Below, piece after piece: positions 49,610 through 58,362 of a stretch of DNA of 63,234 nt (positions within the stretch are counted from its first letter, which is position 1; every line of letters starts with the position of its first letter). The notes beneath the pieces are model-generated. The model saw only the letters and a list, made by a program, of their open reading frames with translations. It searched no databases and was not told where the DNA came from. The position numbers and the translations under genes are program-made. Source of the DNA: an uncultured Porphyromonadaceae bacterium (GTDB lineage Bacteria; Bacteroidota; Bacteroidia; Bacteroidales; Muribaculaceae); contig CAMTMX010000008.1 of the NCBI GenBank assembly GCA_947073495.1, positions 1 through 63,234 on the forward strand, given 5' to 3'.

Positions 49610-50485
49610 CTATGGATTGCGTGGCTGATGCTTACGGGAGGACTTTTTCGGCAGATTAGGCACCTCAAGTTGAGAGATATCAACTTTGCCTCCCGAAGAT
49701 GCATCTTTGTTTATATGTTCGCAACGCCCTTTAAGAGTCACTTTAGATCCGCTGGATGCCTCTGCGTATGCCTTGGTGGCTATAATATCGGAAACATAGA
49801 TGTTAGATCCGCTTGATGCGTCCGCTTCAATCCCTGTGCCATTGAAGTAGCCTATGAGAATTTTAGCGGCGCTCGATGTTTCAAGGTAAAGGTTTGTTGC
49901 AATTGCCTTCGACACTTCAAGCCTTGAAGCGCTTGAAAGTTCGGCATCAAACTTGGCGACATTCGCTGTCCCGATTTCCACATTGGCACTGCTTGAAAGG
50001 TCAATCTCAATTCCTTTTGCGGTAATGCCGTTGAAAGTTGCTTTTGAGGCGGACGACATGTCAATCTCAAGGGAGTTGGAGAGATTAAGATCTCCATTCA
50101 CTTGCAGGCGCGCGGCAGATGAAAGGTCAACCTCGCTAAGATTTGAGGAGGAAACAGTCACGATCGATGGACCTTTGATGCTGTTGTTTCCTTTGTTTTC
50201 ATATCGAGCCACAAGAGCGCCGTCTTTCACGTATACTTTCAGATATTTTTCTGCGGATGGCGTTGTTGCAATCTGTGCCATCCCGTTAGACTTTCCTTGG
50301 GAATAGACCACCCGTATTCCTGTGGCGGCGTCTATCTTGGAGAAGTTGCCGATTTTAACAGTCTTTCTGACGGTGGCATCTTTGACATTGCCATCTGATA
50401 TCGAATTGCCGCCGGTCATTGAGCAGCCGATCAAGACAAGGGCAGCCAAAGCAATTGAAGAGAGGGTGTAGCTGAAGAATTTCAT
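49610..50485 (-). CDS. GIN-domain (DUF2807) lipoprotein
   Basis: A 291-residue lipoprotein (ALAALVLIGCSM lipobox). The rest is the DUF2807 head GIN domain, a right-handed beta-helix built of repeated S/A-rich strands such as EVDLSSAARLQVNGDL, EIDMSSASKATFNG and EIDLSSSANVEIG. Function is unknown; members are surface or periplasmic and often paired. The frame is open back to 50716, but the ATG at 50485 begins the signal sequence and lies 42 bp after the upstream paralogue. It ends with a basic tail. Confidence 0.85.
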   Translation of the reverse strand: MKFFSYTLSSIALAALVLIGCSMTGGNSISDGNVKDATVRKTVKIGNFSKIDAATGIRVVYSQGKSNGMAQIATTPSAEKYLKVYVKDGALVARYENKGNNSIKGPSIVTVSSSNLSEVDLSSAARLQVNGDLNLSNSLEIDMSSASKATFNGITAKGIEIDLSSSANVEIGTANVAKFDAELSSASRLEVSKAIATNLYLETSSAAKILIGYFNGTGIEADASSGSNIYVSDIIATKAYAEASSGSKVTLKGRCEHINKDASSGGKVDISQLEVPNLPKKSSRKHQPRNP

Positions 50486-50526
50486 ATTTTTATACTTTAT
50501 AATGTTCGAGTGTTGAAGAGGGAAAG

Positions 50527-51621
50527 TCAGGGTTTTCTGGGCATTGTTTTTTTCCTTGGATGGGGCGACGCACAATCCAAGGGAGAATTTTCTATGATGA
50601 GACCCTGGTCTTTGACTGTTCCCGCAGAGTGTTCGGAAGAATTTTTTTTGTTGCACCTTCCGGTCACGGAAATTTCTGATGCCGCGCTTGCACTGCAGTT
50701 GACTGAGCGGGCGCACACCCCTTTAAGTTTGATGCCTGATGCTCCGGATGCTTCTGCATTTATTGTCTCCACCTCGGCAGAGAGAACATTTATGGATGAG
50801 GCACCTGAGGTTGTAAGGTTTAGAGTCTTTCCTTTAACATTGGGGATGTTCACATCGGAAGCTCCGCTGACATTCACTTTTAACGTTTTTGACTGAAGCT
50901 TTCCCTGCACGGTCAGAGATGTGGCTCCGGAAAGATCAATTCTGTCAAGCACGGGATATGTGATATAGACTATTGTGCGGGTGGATATATTGCCGGGGGA
51001 TTTGTTATAACGGATGTCCAAGATCCCTCCGTTATAATCGAAATATATACAATCGAGAGCACGCTGATCGCCATGTACCTCGGCATTCCCGTCAGATTCT
51101 CCTTGTGAGAAGACAACGCTAATGGCTCCGGACACGGTTATCCCTTTGAAATCGCGCAGGGGTATGTGTTTGATTCCTAAAGAAGAGTTGGGAGTGGTGT
51201 CCGACTTGTATTTATTTGTTTTTTTGTCACGTTTGGCATAGAGGTCCCTTTTGCTTTTTTCAAAAGTTTGCAACCTCCTTTCGAAGCCTTTCTGCCGTTC
51301 GGCAAACTCTTTTTGCCTCTCAGAGAAATCTTTCTGTCTTTCGGCAAAATCCTTCTGCCGCTTGGCAAGATCCTTCTGTCGCTTTGCCAACTCTTTTTGC
51401 CGTGTTGCGAACTCTCTTTTCAGTCTTTGCTCTTCTTCAGGTGTCAGGTTTCGCTCCTTCACGATATTGTAGGAAGAAGCTGGTTCGTCAGGTTGTGGGA
51501 CGGTTGCTTCAGGAGTGGTGGCAGCCAATGCTGCCATCGCGCCGGCTCCGGCAATCATCGATATGACTGCTACTGAAACGGCAACCAATCCTGTACGGTT
51601 GAAAAATTGGAATATTTTCAT
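50527..51621 (-). CDS. GIN-domain protein with seven-residue coiled-coil repeats
   Basis: A 364-residue exported or membrane-anchored protein. A hydrophobic N-terminal segment (about 12-34) is followed by six tandem seven-residue repeats of the type RQKDLAK/RQKDFAE (about residues 71-115), encoded by 21-bp repeats at about 51290-51415. These form a charged coiled coil. The C-terminal half is a DUF2807 beta-helix (GITVSGAISVVFSQGESDG, DLSGATSLTVQGKL). It forms a two-gene unit with the shorter paralogue downstream. The repeat number may vary between strains. Confidence 0.8.
   Translation of the reverse strand: MKIFQFFNRTGLVAVSVAVISMIAGAGAMAALAATTPEATVPQPDEPASSYNIVKERNLTPEEEQRLKREFATRQKELAKRQKDLAKRQKDFAERQKDFSERQKEFAERQKGFERRLQTFEKSKRDLYAKRDKKTNKYKSDTTPNSSLGIKHIPLRDFKGITVSGAISVVFSQGESDGNAEVHGDQRALDCIYFDYNGGILDIRYNKSPGNISTRTIVYITYPVLDRIDLSGATSLTVQGKLQSKTLKVNVSGASDVNIPNVKGKTLNLTTSGASSINVLSAEVETINAEASGASGIKLKGVCARSVNCSASAASEISVTGRCNKKNSSEHSAGTVKDQGLIIENSPLDCASPHPRKKTMPRKP
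51290..51415. repeat. 21-bp tandem repeats in the GIN-domain gene
   Basis: Imperfect 21-bp units on the plus strand of the type CTTTCTGCCGTTCGGCAAA appear about six times in frame and encode the RQK-heptad coiled coil. Unlike the 7-bp repeats elsewhere, the unit here equals seven codons. Confidence 0.75.
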
Positions 51622-51727
51622 AAATTTTTGTTTTGGTCGGGTGTCGGATAAAGACTATGGACGATGTTGAGGTTATCGTCCTGCGTCTGTAATAATGACA
51701 ATTGAAGTTAAAAAATGTGACATCCTG

Positions 51728-51735
51728 CAAAAATA
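51728..51735 (-). promoter_or_regulatory. possible -7 box of the GIN gene pair
   Basis: CAAAAATA on the plus strand reads TATTTTTG on the minus strand. No -33 element is found at the proper distance; the leader would be about 100 bases. Confidence 0.3.
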
Positions 51736-51916
51736 AAATTTGCAAGATGTTATATTAATGAGCGTATTTTGTTGGAAACGTGAAGTTTGTATGCTAATTT
51801 TTATAACCCTGGCACAGCGCAAGAAAGGGTTGGAGTATGTTTGCTTTTAACTTTATGAAATCTTTTTAGCTCTTTCCGGCAAATTTTAAGGAACTAAGCT
51901 TTCGTTCATTCGATCT

Positions 51917-52003
51917 GGAACCCATAACTCCATCATAAATATCAAAAATCTGCCTGACAAATCCTCTCAATTACTTCGACAAATAAATTTAATCAGTGTC
52001 TTA
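51917..52003. repeat. inverted-repeat element, partial copy D
   Basis: About half of the element in inverted orientation: CCATAACTCCATCATAAATA, then TCTGCCTGACAAATCC, ending in AATTTAATCAGTGTCTTA. The other terminal repeat is not recognisable. Its core (GTTATGGGTTCC on the minus strand) is closer to the variant at 60068 than to copies A-C. Confidence 0.7.
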
Positions 52004-52069
52004 GAAAGGAAATTAGTGAGGTTTTGGTGAAGTTTTACTTATACATTTGACAAAAAAATGAAGTTATAA

Positions 52070-52100
52070 TTGCTAAAACCACATTTTTAGAGTATTTTTG
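52070..52100 (+). promoter_or_regulatory. promoter of the yqeY-serS genes
   Basis: TTG at 52070-52072 and TATTTTTG at 52093-52100, spaced by 20 bp, match the Bacteroidetes consensus. The leader to 52177 is about 70 bases. Confidence 0.7.
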
Positions 52101-52176
52101 CATTTCAATAGGCTCATGAGAAATTTCATAGCGGATTTCTCACTAAAAACAGAAACTAAAAAATCTCTATATTTTT

Positions 52177-52632
52177 ATGAATCTTTTTGATCAGATCAGC
52201 GAAGACATCAAGAAGGCAATGCTCGCACGTGAGAAAGTGCGTCTTGAGGCACTACGCGGAGTAAAGAAAGAATTCCTTGAGGCTAAGACAGCTAAAGGCG
52301 CGAATGGGGAACTATCAGACGACACCGCCACTAAAATCATGGTGAAGATGGTGAAGCAGCGTAAGGAGAGTGCCAAGATCTACGAGGAGAACAATCGCCC
52401 GGAGTTGGCTCAGAATGAGCTTGCCGAGGCAGCAGTGATAGAAGAATATCTTCCCAAACAGCTTTCTGAAGAGGAACTCGAGTCTGAACTCAAGGCAATC
52501 ATAGCTGAAACCGGCGCCACCGGTCCTAAAGAGATGGGAAAAGTGATGGGCGTCGCTACAAAGCGCCTTGCAGGAAGGGCGGAAGGTAAGATAGTTTCCG
52601 CAAAGGTCAAAGAACTTCTTTCTAACATTTAA
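52177..52632 (+). CDS. GatB/YqeY domain protein
   Basis: A 151-residue protein of the YqeY family: helical N-terminal part (IKKAMLAREKVRLEALRGVK) and a C-terminal domain like the tail of GatB (PKEMGKVMGVATKRLAGRAEGK). The family binds tRNA-like molecules and is linked to tRNA-dependent amidation, but its exact role is unsettled. It is directly followed by serS (12 bp), so both share a promoter, in keeping with a translation-related job. Confidence 0.92.
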   Translation: MNLFDQISEDIKKAMLAREKVRLEALRGVKKEFLEAKTAKGANGELSDDTATKIMVKMVKQRKESAKIYEENNRPELAQNELAEAAVIEEYLPKQLSEEELESELKAIIAETGATGPKEMGKVMGVATKRLAGRAEGKIVSAKVKELLSNI

Positions 52633-52644
52633 GCTGTAGGAACA

Positions 52645-53916
52645 ATGCTGACATTACAGACGATTAAGGCGGATCCCGAATTTGTGGTGAAACGCCTTGC
52701 AGTAAAGGGATTCGACGGGAAAGCCGTCATCACAGAGATTCTTGAGATAGATGCTGAGCGTCGCCGTCTCCAGCAGAAGTGTGACTCAGATGCATCGGAA
52801 CTTAAAAAACTTGCATCTTCTATCGGCGCTTTCATGAAAGCCGGAGAGAAGGACAAGGCTGAAGAGGCTAAGGCACGTGTTGCGTCGATAAAGGGTGAGG
52901 CAAAAGGTCTTCAGGATTGTCTTGAAGATTGCGAGACCCGTATGCGCGACCTGTTGCTCACAGTTCCCAATCTTCCGTGCGATGCCGTGCCTGAAGGTAA
53001 AACGGCGGAAGATAATGTCGTGGAAAAGACAGGCGGACCGATGCCCGAACTCGGCCCCGACGCACTTCCTCACTGGGAGCTTGCCAGGAAATATAATTTG
53101 ATCGACTTTGAATTGGGTGTAAAAGTGACAGGTGCGGGATTCCCGTTCTATATCGGCAAAGGTGCGCGTCTGCAGCGTGCCCTCATCCAGTTCTTCCTTG
53201 ACGAGGCATGGAATGCGGGCTACATTGAAGTGGAACCACCTTTTGTAGTGAATGCCGCATCAGGCTATGGCACAGGACAGCTTCCCGACAAAGAGGGACA
53301 GATGTATCATGTCACAGTCGACGACCTATATATGATCCCTACGGCAGAGGTGCCGGTCACCAACATCTATCGTGATGTGATTATTCCGGGGGCAGAACTT
53401 CCTAAAAAGAATTGTGCATATTCACCCTGCTGGCGTAGAGAGGCTGGCAGCTATGGCAAAGACGTACGCGGTCTTAACCGTCTGCATCAGTTTGACAAGG
53501 TGGAGATCGTACGTATAGAGAAGCCGGAAAATTCATACGCCGCACTTGAAGAGATGAAAGACCATGTGCAGGGATTGCTTGAAAAGCTTGGTCTTCCATG
53601 GCATATACTCCGTCTTTGCGGCGGCGACATGTCGTTTACTTCGGCAATCACATTCGATTTTGAAGCGTGGAGCGGCGCCCAGCAGCGATGGCTTGAGGTT
53701 TCATCTGTTTCGAATTTCGAGACATATCAGGCAAACCGTCTGAAATGCAGATATCGTGATGAAGACAAGAAGATTAAACTATGCCACACGCTCAACGGGT
53801 CGGCTTTGGCTCTACCCCGTATAGTGGCGGCTCTTCTTGAAAACAACCAGACACCAGAGGGAATCGTTGTCCCGGAATGTCTGCGCAAATACACAGGATT
53901 TGATATTATCAACTAA
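52645..53916 (+). CDS. serS: seryl-tRNA synthetase
   Basis: A 423-residue class II aminoacyl-tRNA synthetase. The N-terminal coiled-coil arm (about 25-110) grips the long arm of tRNA-Ser. The catalytic core shows motif 2 (SPCWRREAGSYGKDVRGLNR) and motif 3 (LNGSALALPRIVAALLEN), plus the serine-binding IPTAEVPVTN. It charges tRNA-Ser. Length and motifs are standard for the family. Confidence 0.97.
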   Translation: MLTLQTIKADPEFVVKRLAVKGFDGKAVITEILEIDAERRRLQQKCDSDASELKKLASSIGAFMKAGEKDKAEEAKARVASIKGEAKGLQDCLEDCETRMRDLLLTVPNLPCDAVPEGKTAEDNVVEKTGGPMPELGPDALPHWELARKYNLIDFELGVKVTGAGFPFYIGKGARLQRALIQFFLDEAWNAGYIEVEPPFVVNAASGYGTGQLPDKEGQMYHVTVDDLYMIPTAEVPVTNIYRDVIIPGAELPKKNCAYSPCWRREAGSYGKDVRGLNRLHQFDKVEIVRIEKPENSYAALEEMKDHVQGLLEKLGLPWHILRLCGGDMSFTSAITFDFEAWSGAQQRWLEVSSVSNFETYQANRLKCRYRDEDKKIKLCHTLNGSALALPRIVAALLENNQTPEGIVVPECLRKYTGFDIIN

Positions 53917-53932
53917 TCACAAGACAAACAAC

Positions 53933-54712
53933 GTGGCAACCAGCGGACTGAGATATATCAGCAAAGACGAGAAGCTGATTCCCATTGACGATCCAAGCGG
54001 GAAATGGTCAGAACTTTATCTTCTTCCAGAGTGGGAGGAGAAGTATTATGATGTCTATACTGTCAAGAAGTATGGCAAATGGGTGATGCTTAAAGCCCTG
54101 AAGAAAGAATATGCAGACAACCCCGAATATCAGGCTATCCTTGAGGAAGAGTTTGATGTCCGTTACAATCTTTGTCATCCCAATCTTGTGATGGTCAATG
54201 ATCTTGAGATTGTTCCGGGAGTTGGGAAAGCTATAATCACCGATGATGTCTATGGATATTCGCTCCGACGGCTGATTGATGAAAAGCGTCTGACTCCACA
54301 GATCATACACCGCCTTCAGACTCAGCTGCTTGATGCCATGCAATATATTCAGGAGAATCATATCCAGCATGTCCCTATCACTCCGGAATCGATTTTCTTT
54401 ACGGAATATAATGAAAATCTTAAGCTTGGAGACGTAGGGTTTGCGCAAAGCGACAGCCTTTCCGAACAGGATACCCGCAAGGATATAGAAAGTTATGGAA
54501 AGGTGATAAATGAAGTGCTTGACAATCTCCCGACATCGTTGCCGAAATTAAGGAAGATAGCGCGGAAGTGTATGGATAAGGATCACCCGTATCGCACTGT
54601 CAGCGACCTTCAGTTGGCTATGGAACGACGCAACTCGGCGCAGCTTTATATTTTTCTTTGTTGTTTTATTGTCATGATGGCGGCTTTGCTCGTGTGGCTC
54701 GTCAGAGGATAA
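53933..54712 (+). CDS. membrane-anchored protein-kinase-like pseudokinase
   Basis: A 259-residue protein beginning at a GTG 16 bp after serS; the frame is open upstream inside serS but no other start fits. Residues about 35-225 follow the protein-kinase fold: a beta3-like lysine in WVMLKALKKEY, an alphaC glutamate in ILEEEFDVRY, a catalytic-loop position HVPITPESIFF and a DFG position LGDVGFAQ. The HRD aspartate and the loop lysine are missing and no glycine-rich loop is seen, so catalysis is doubtful. One C-terminal membrane helix (about 237-255) anchors it with the kinase-like domain in the cytoplasm. A strong terminator follows. Confidence 0.65.
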   Translation: MATSGLRYISKDEKLIPIDDPSGKWSELYLLPEWEEKYYDVYTVKKYGKWVMLKALKKEYADNPEYQAILEEEFDVRYNLCHPNLVMVNDLEIVPGVGKAIITDDVYGYSLRRLIDEKRLTPQIIHRLQTQLLDAMQYIQENHIQHVPITPESIFFTEYNENLKLGDVGFAQSDSLSEQDTRKDIESYGKVINEVLDNLPTSLPKLRKIARKCMDKDHPYRTVSDLQLAMERRNSAQLYIFLCCFIVMMAALLVWLVRG

Positions 54713-54726
54713 AAATTATACTCATG

Positions 54727-54761
54727 GGGAAGCATGCCGCATGCGGCATGCTTCCCTTATT
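54727..54761 (+). terminator. 30-bp perfect palindrome terminator
   Basis: GGGAAGCATGCCGCA and TGCGGCATGCTTCCC (54727-54756) are exact complements, followed by TTATT. It ends the yqeY-serS-pseudokinase unit. A second, smaller hairpin (GACATG…CATGTC, 54816-54835) precedes the next gene. Confidence 0.8.
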
Positions 54762-54853
54762 AACGGATAACCATGGCGCAATTTCGGTTGCCGCCATTCA
54801 ACAGGTAAACAAGGGAGACATGATGAAACCATGTCCCTGCAAGAGATAACTCA

Positions 54854-55981
54854 ATGGTAGAGATCAAGAAAATAGAACCCACGAAATCCAATCTTAAAAA
54901 GTTCACCCAATTTCAGATTGATCTGTATGACGGGAATCCTTATTATGTCCCGCCGCTTGTGAGCGATGATGTGGCCACACTTTCTTCGGAAGTCAATCCG
55001 GCTTTTGATTTTTGTGAGTCGGTCTATTTCATGGCTTATCGCGACGGTAAGGCAGTGGGAAGAATTGCCGGCATTATTAACAATCAGGTCAATGAGAAGC
55101 ACAATTCATATAAGGCACGTTTTGGATTTATCGATTTTATAGATGATGAGGAGGTGTCGGCCGCTCTTATGTCTGCCGTTGAGAAATGGGCACGCGAGAA
55201 GGGGATGAAAAAACTTATCGGTCCGCTCGGATTTACCGATCTTGACCATGAGGGGATGCTTGTGGAAGGTTTTCAGGAACTCTCCACAATGGCGACGATC
55301 TATAACTATGCATATTATCCCCGCCACATGGAGAAGCTGGGATATAAAAAGGAATCAGACTGGGTGGAATTCCTGATGGAAGTGCCTGACATGATTCCTG
55401 AAAAGCATAACCGCATAGCCGACATTGTAAAGAAAAAATATGGTCTGAAGGTGCTGAAATACAAGAGCCGTAAGCGTATCAAGGAGGAATATGGACGCGC
55501 ATTGTTCCATCTTATCAACGATGCATACGACGGGCTCTATGAATATTCGCATCTTACAGAAAAACAAATTGATTACTATATAGATATCTACCTTGGTCTC
55601 CTGAATCTTGATCTCGTCACTTTGATTGTCGACAAAGATGATCAGCTTGTAAGCGTGGGTATTTCCATGCCTTCCATGAGCAGGGCTCTGCAGAAAAGCA
55701 AAGGTAAGATGCTTCCTTTGGGATGGTGGTATCTTCTCAAGGGTTTGAAAGGGAAGAACGACAGGGTAGACCTTCTATTGGTGGCGGTGAAACCGGAATA
55801 TCAGAACAAGGGGGCAAATGCATTGTTGTTTCAGGATCTTATACCATATTATAATAAGTATGGTTTCAAGTATGCAGAGTCGAATCCGGAGCTTGAGACC
55901 AACTCGAAGGTTCAAGGTCAATGGGAATATTTTGAGAACAGGCAGCACCGTCGCCGTCGTTCATACTATAAAGATCTCTGA
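54854..55981 (+). CDS. GNAT-like acyltransferase-family protein
   Basis: A 375-residue protein with a GNAT-type N-terminal half (FMAYRDGKAVGRIAGIINNQ, KLIGPLGFTDLDHEGMLVEGF) and a second GNAT-like segment near the C terminus (VDLLLVAVKPEYQNKGANALLF). Bacteroidetes encode many such proteins next to menaquinone or tRNA genes. The acceptor is unknown. Its stop overlaps the start of menG (TGATG), indicating translational coupling. Confidence 0.8.
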   Translation: MVEIKKIEPTKSNLKKFTQFQIDLYDGNPYYVPPLVSDDVATLSSEVNPAFDFCESVYFMAYRDGKAVGRIAGIINNQVNEKHNSYKARFGFIDFIDDEEVSAALMSAVEKWAREKGMKKLIGPLGFTDLDHEGMLVEGFQELSTMATIYNYAYYPRHMEKLGYKKESDWVEFLMEVPDMIPEKHNRIADIVKKKYGLKVLKYKSRKRIKEEYGRALFHLINDAYDGLYEYSHLTEKQIDYYIDIYLGLLNLDLVTLIVDKDDQLVSVGISMPSMSRALQKSKGKMLPLGWWYLLKGLKGKNDRVDLLLVAVKPEYQNKGANALLFQDLIPYYNKYGFKYAESNPELETNSKVQGQWEYFENRQHRRRRSYYKDL

Positions 55982-56787
55982 TGGCGGCAGACAATAAGGA
56001 TAAGACCGGGGCGGAGGTGATCAATCCCTATGACAACCGGAGGGAAAAGGGGGAGCAGGTGGAGGAGATGTTCGACTCTATCGCCCCTGCTTATGACTTT
56101 ATGAACACGGCGATGACTTTAGGCCTTCATCGTCTTTGGCGCGACAAGGCTCTAAAGGCTTCAATGGAAGCACTCAAGGTTGATGAGGCTAAGAAAGGGG
56201 GCATTAAAGAAACCTTATCAGACAGCATCAATATTCTTGATGTGGCGACCGGCACAGGGGATGTCGCGTTCCGGCTTCATGAAATGTTGCCCGGTGCGAA
56301 GATCACCGGTATCGACCTTTCGGAAGGAATGCTGGAGGTGGCGCGAAAAAAATTGGAATCTTTTCCAAGGATTGACAGGGAATTGATTTCATTCGGGAAA
56401 GCGGATTGTCTTCAGTTGCCTTTTGCCGAGGGTGAATTCGATTTTATAACCGTGGCCTACGGCGTAAGAAATTTTGAAAATTTGCTGGATGGTCTTAGGG
56501 AAATGCGCAGGGTGCTTCGTAAGGGAGGTGTTCTTTGCGTTATTGAATTGTCGGTGCCTGAAGGAACGCTTACCGGATTGGGCTACAAGATTTATACCCG
56601 TTATCTCATTCCGGCTGTCGGGAAAATGGTGAGCGGTGACAAGCGTGCTTATACTTATCTGCCTGAGAGCATCGCGGCGGCTCCGCAAAGAGAGAAGATG
56701 GCGAAAATTATGAAACAGGCAGGCTTCACTGATGTCAGATGGAAATCTCTTACATTTGGCGCAGTTACCTATTACATTGCAAAATAA
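55981..56787 (+). CDS. ubiE: demethylmenaquinone methyltransferase
   Basis: A 268-residue UbiE/MenG-type SAM methyltransferase that makes menaquinone from demethylmenaquinone, the respiratory quinone expected in Bacteroidales. Signature regions are FDSIAPAYDFMNTAMTLGLH, the SAM-binding ILDVATGTGDVAFRL and VAYGVRNFENL. An insertion of about 17 residues (KVDEAKKGGIKETLSDS, about 65-81) lies before the SAM motif. It overlaps the preceding gene by one base and the following gene by one base. Confidence 0.95.
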   Translation: MAADNKDKTGAEVINPYDNRREKGEQVEEMFDSIAPAYDFMNTAMTLGLHRLWRDKALKASMEALKVDEAKKGGIKETLSDSINILDVATGTGDVAFRLHEMLPGAKITGIDLSEGMLEVARKKLESFPRIDRELISFGKADCLQLPFAEGEFDFITVAYGVRNFENLLDGLREMRRVLRKGGVLCVIELSVPEGTLTGLGYKIYTRYLIPAVGKMVSGDKRAYTYLPESIAAAPQREKMAKIMKQAGFTDVRWKSLTFGAVTYYIAK

Positions 56788-58043
56788 TGAATCGTAAAGA
56801 TTTTGAAATAATGGCTCCCGTAGGAAGTTGGGAGTCGCTTGCCGCTGCACTTTCAGCCGGCACGGATGCTGTCTATTTCGGCATAGAGGGTCTTAATATG
56901 CGGTCGCGGTCAAGTTCTAATTTCTCTACCGATGACATGCGCAAGATTGTGGATGAGTGTAACTCAAAAGGGGTCAAGACTTATTTGACAGTCAACACAA
57001 TTGTATACGATGAAGACCTTCCGCGTATGCGTGAGATAATCGATGTGGCAAAAGAATCGGGAGTATCGGCTATAATCGCTTCCGACATGGCGGCTATTTT
57101 ATATGCGCGGCGGATAGGTCAGGAGGTACACATATCGACGCAAGTGAATGTCACCAATATTGAAGCGGTGGAATTTTATAGCCGGTTTGCAGATGTGATG
57201 GTGTTGGCGAGGGAATTAAATCTTGATCAGGTCTCTGCCATTCATAAAGAAATTGCATCAAGAAACCTGACAGGCCCGGCAGGGCGTCCTATCCGTCTGG
57301 AGATGTTTTGTCATGGGGCGCTCTGCATGGCTGTAAGCGGGAAATGCTATATGAGCCTTCATGAAATGAACTCGAGCGCCAATCGCGGAGCCTGCAATCA
57401 GATCTGTCGCCGTTCCTACACGGTGAGAGACAGGGAGACGGATGAGGAACTTGTGGTGGATAATAAATTTATAATGTCTCCCAAAGATTTGAAAACCATT
57501 CATTTCCTTGACAAAATGGTGGAAGCCGGTGTGCGTGTTTTCAAAATTGAAGGGAGGGCAAGAGGTCCTGAATATGTTCATGAGGCGGTGGAATGCTATT
57601 CCGAGGCATTGGAAGCTGTCTGCGACGGCACCTTCTCGGCAGAGAAGGTAGCGGCCTGGGATTCCCGTCTGGAGAAAATATTCAACCGTGGATTTTGGAA
57701 CGGCTATTATCTCGGGCAACGTCTCGGGGAGTGGAGTTCCAAATATGGTTCGTCGGCTACACGTACCAAAGTCTATACCGCCAAGGCGATACGTCATTTC
57801 CCTAAAATAGGGATAGGGGAATTTCAAATGGAGGCAGGCTCATTGCGTGTAGGCGATGAGGTGGTTATCACCGGTCCGACTACGGGAGCACTTATCCTGA
57901 ATATCGAAGAGCTCAGGGTGGATCTGAAGCCGGTGGAAGAAGTTAAAAAAGGGGATAGGTTTTCTATGCCTGTACCTTCCAAGGTGAGGGCGTCCGACCG
58001 CCTTTATCGCTGGAGCCAACCGGAAGATGTGAAGCGTCAATAG
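56787..58043 (+). CDS. U32-family protein (TrhP/RlhA-like)
   Basis: A 418-residue U32 peptidase-family protein. It begins at the ATG of a TAATG overlap with ubiE; an earlier in-frame start at 56739 lies inside ubiE and is rejected. The family motif is present (EMFCHGALCMAVSGKCYMS, then GACNQICRRSY) with cysteines able to hold an iron-sulfur cluster. YegQ/TrhP and RlhA members hydroxylate tRNA uridine or rRNA cytidine using prephenate-derived chemistry, so peptidase activity should not be assumed. A C-terminal beta-barrel domain follows (about 340-410). Confidence 0.88.
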   Translation: MNRKDFEIMAPVGSWESLAAALSAGTDAVYFGIEGLNMRSRSSSNFSTDDMRKIVDECNSKGVKTYLTVNTIVYDEDLPRMREIIDVAKESGVSAIIASDMAAILYARRIGQEVHISTQVNVTNIEAVEFYSRFADVMVLARELNLDQVSAIHKEIASRNLTGPAGRPIRLEMFCHGALCMAVSGKCYMSLHEMNSSANRGACNQICRRSYTVRDRETDEELVVDNKFIMSPKDLKTIHFLDKMVEAGVRVFKIEGRARGPEYVHEAVECYSEALEAVCDGTFSAEKVAAWDSRLEKIFNRGFWNGYYLGQRLGEWSSKYGSSATRTKVYTAKAIRHFPKIGIGEFQMEAGSLRVGDEVVITGPTTGALILNIEELRVDLKPVEEVKKGDRFSMPVPSKVRASDRLYRWSQPEDVKRQ

Positions 58044-58044
58044 A

Positions 58045-58239
58045 TCAATCCCGATGAGATTTTAATAATTGGCGCGCCTTTTCGATGTCTTTCTCATTCA
58101 CGTAAAGACTTACACCGTTGAAAACAGGCACATATAGGTTGTTGTCATCTTGCACAAAAGCCGTGATACCATTGTTTTCAAGCATACCTTTGACAATGTT
58201 GGCTTCCTGTGGCGATTCAAATACATCAAGTTTAATCAT
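58045..58239 (-). CDS. DUF2007 small protein
   Basis: A 64-residue protein starting MIKLDVFESPQEANIVKGML, with the pattern of the DUF2007 'putative signal transducing protein' family: an alpha-beta fold with VSLYVNEKDIEKARQLL at the end. The ORF extends upstream to 58302, but the internal ATG matches the family start. It is convergent with and nearly abuts the U32 gene. Function unknown. Confidence 0.8.
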   Translation of the reverse strand: MIKLDVFESPQEANIVKGMLENNGITAFVQDDNNLYVPVFNGVSLYVNEKDIEKARQLLKSHRD

Positions 58240-58270
58240 AATGGCGTAAAGAATTTGGTGTAATAAATAA

Positions 58271-58331
58271 TAAGCTCCCGGATTAAGAACACCCTTAAAC
58301 AAGGATTGGTTTCTTGATTCGGGAGCTTTTA
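58271..58331 (-). terminator. long-stem terminator of the C69 dipeptidase gene
   Basis: TAAGCTCCCGGATTAAGAA (from 58271) pairs with TTCTTGATTCGGGAGCTTTT (58311-58330) over about 18 bp with few mismatches. The reverse-strand transcript of the dipeptidase gene reads into it. Confidence 0.7.
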
Positions 58332-58341
58332 TGTAATATCT

Positions 58342-58362
58342 TTAATTTTAAACAGTTTCTTA
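58342..58362. repeat. solitary end of the inverted-repeat element
   Basis: ATTTTAAACAGTTTCTTA matches the right end of the dispersed element exactly but has no partner nearby. It supplies the TAA stop codon of the C69 gene (58360-58362), so an element end seems to have become the end of a gene. Confidence 0.55.

Noticed and set aside
54658..54849. 63-residue ORF overlapping the pseudokinase end and terminator
   Set aside because: It runs through a perfect terminator palindrome and has no family resemblance; most likely chance.
56739..56786. Upstream start for the U32 gene
   Set aside because: It lies wholly inside ubiE; the TAATG overlap start at 56787 matches the family N terminus.
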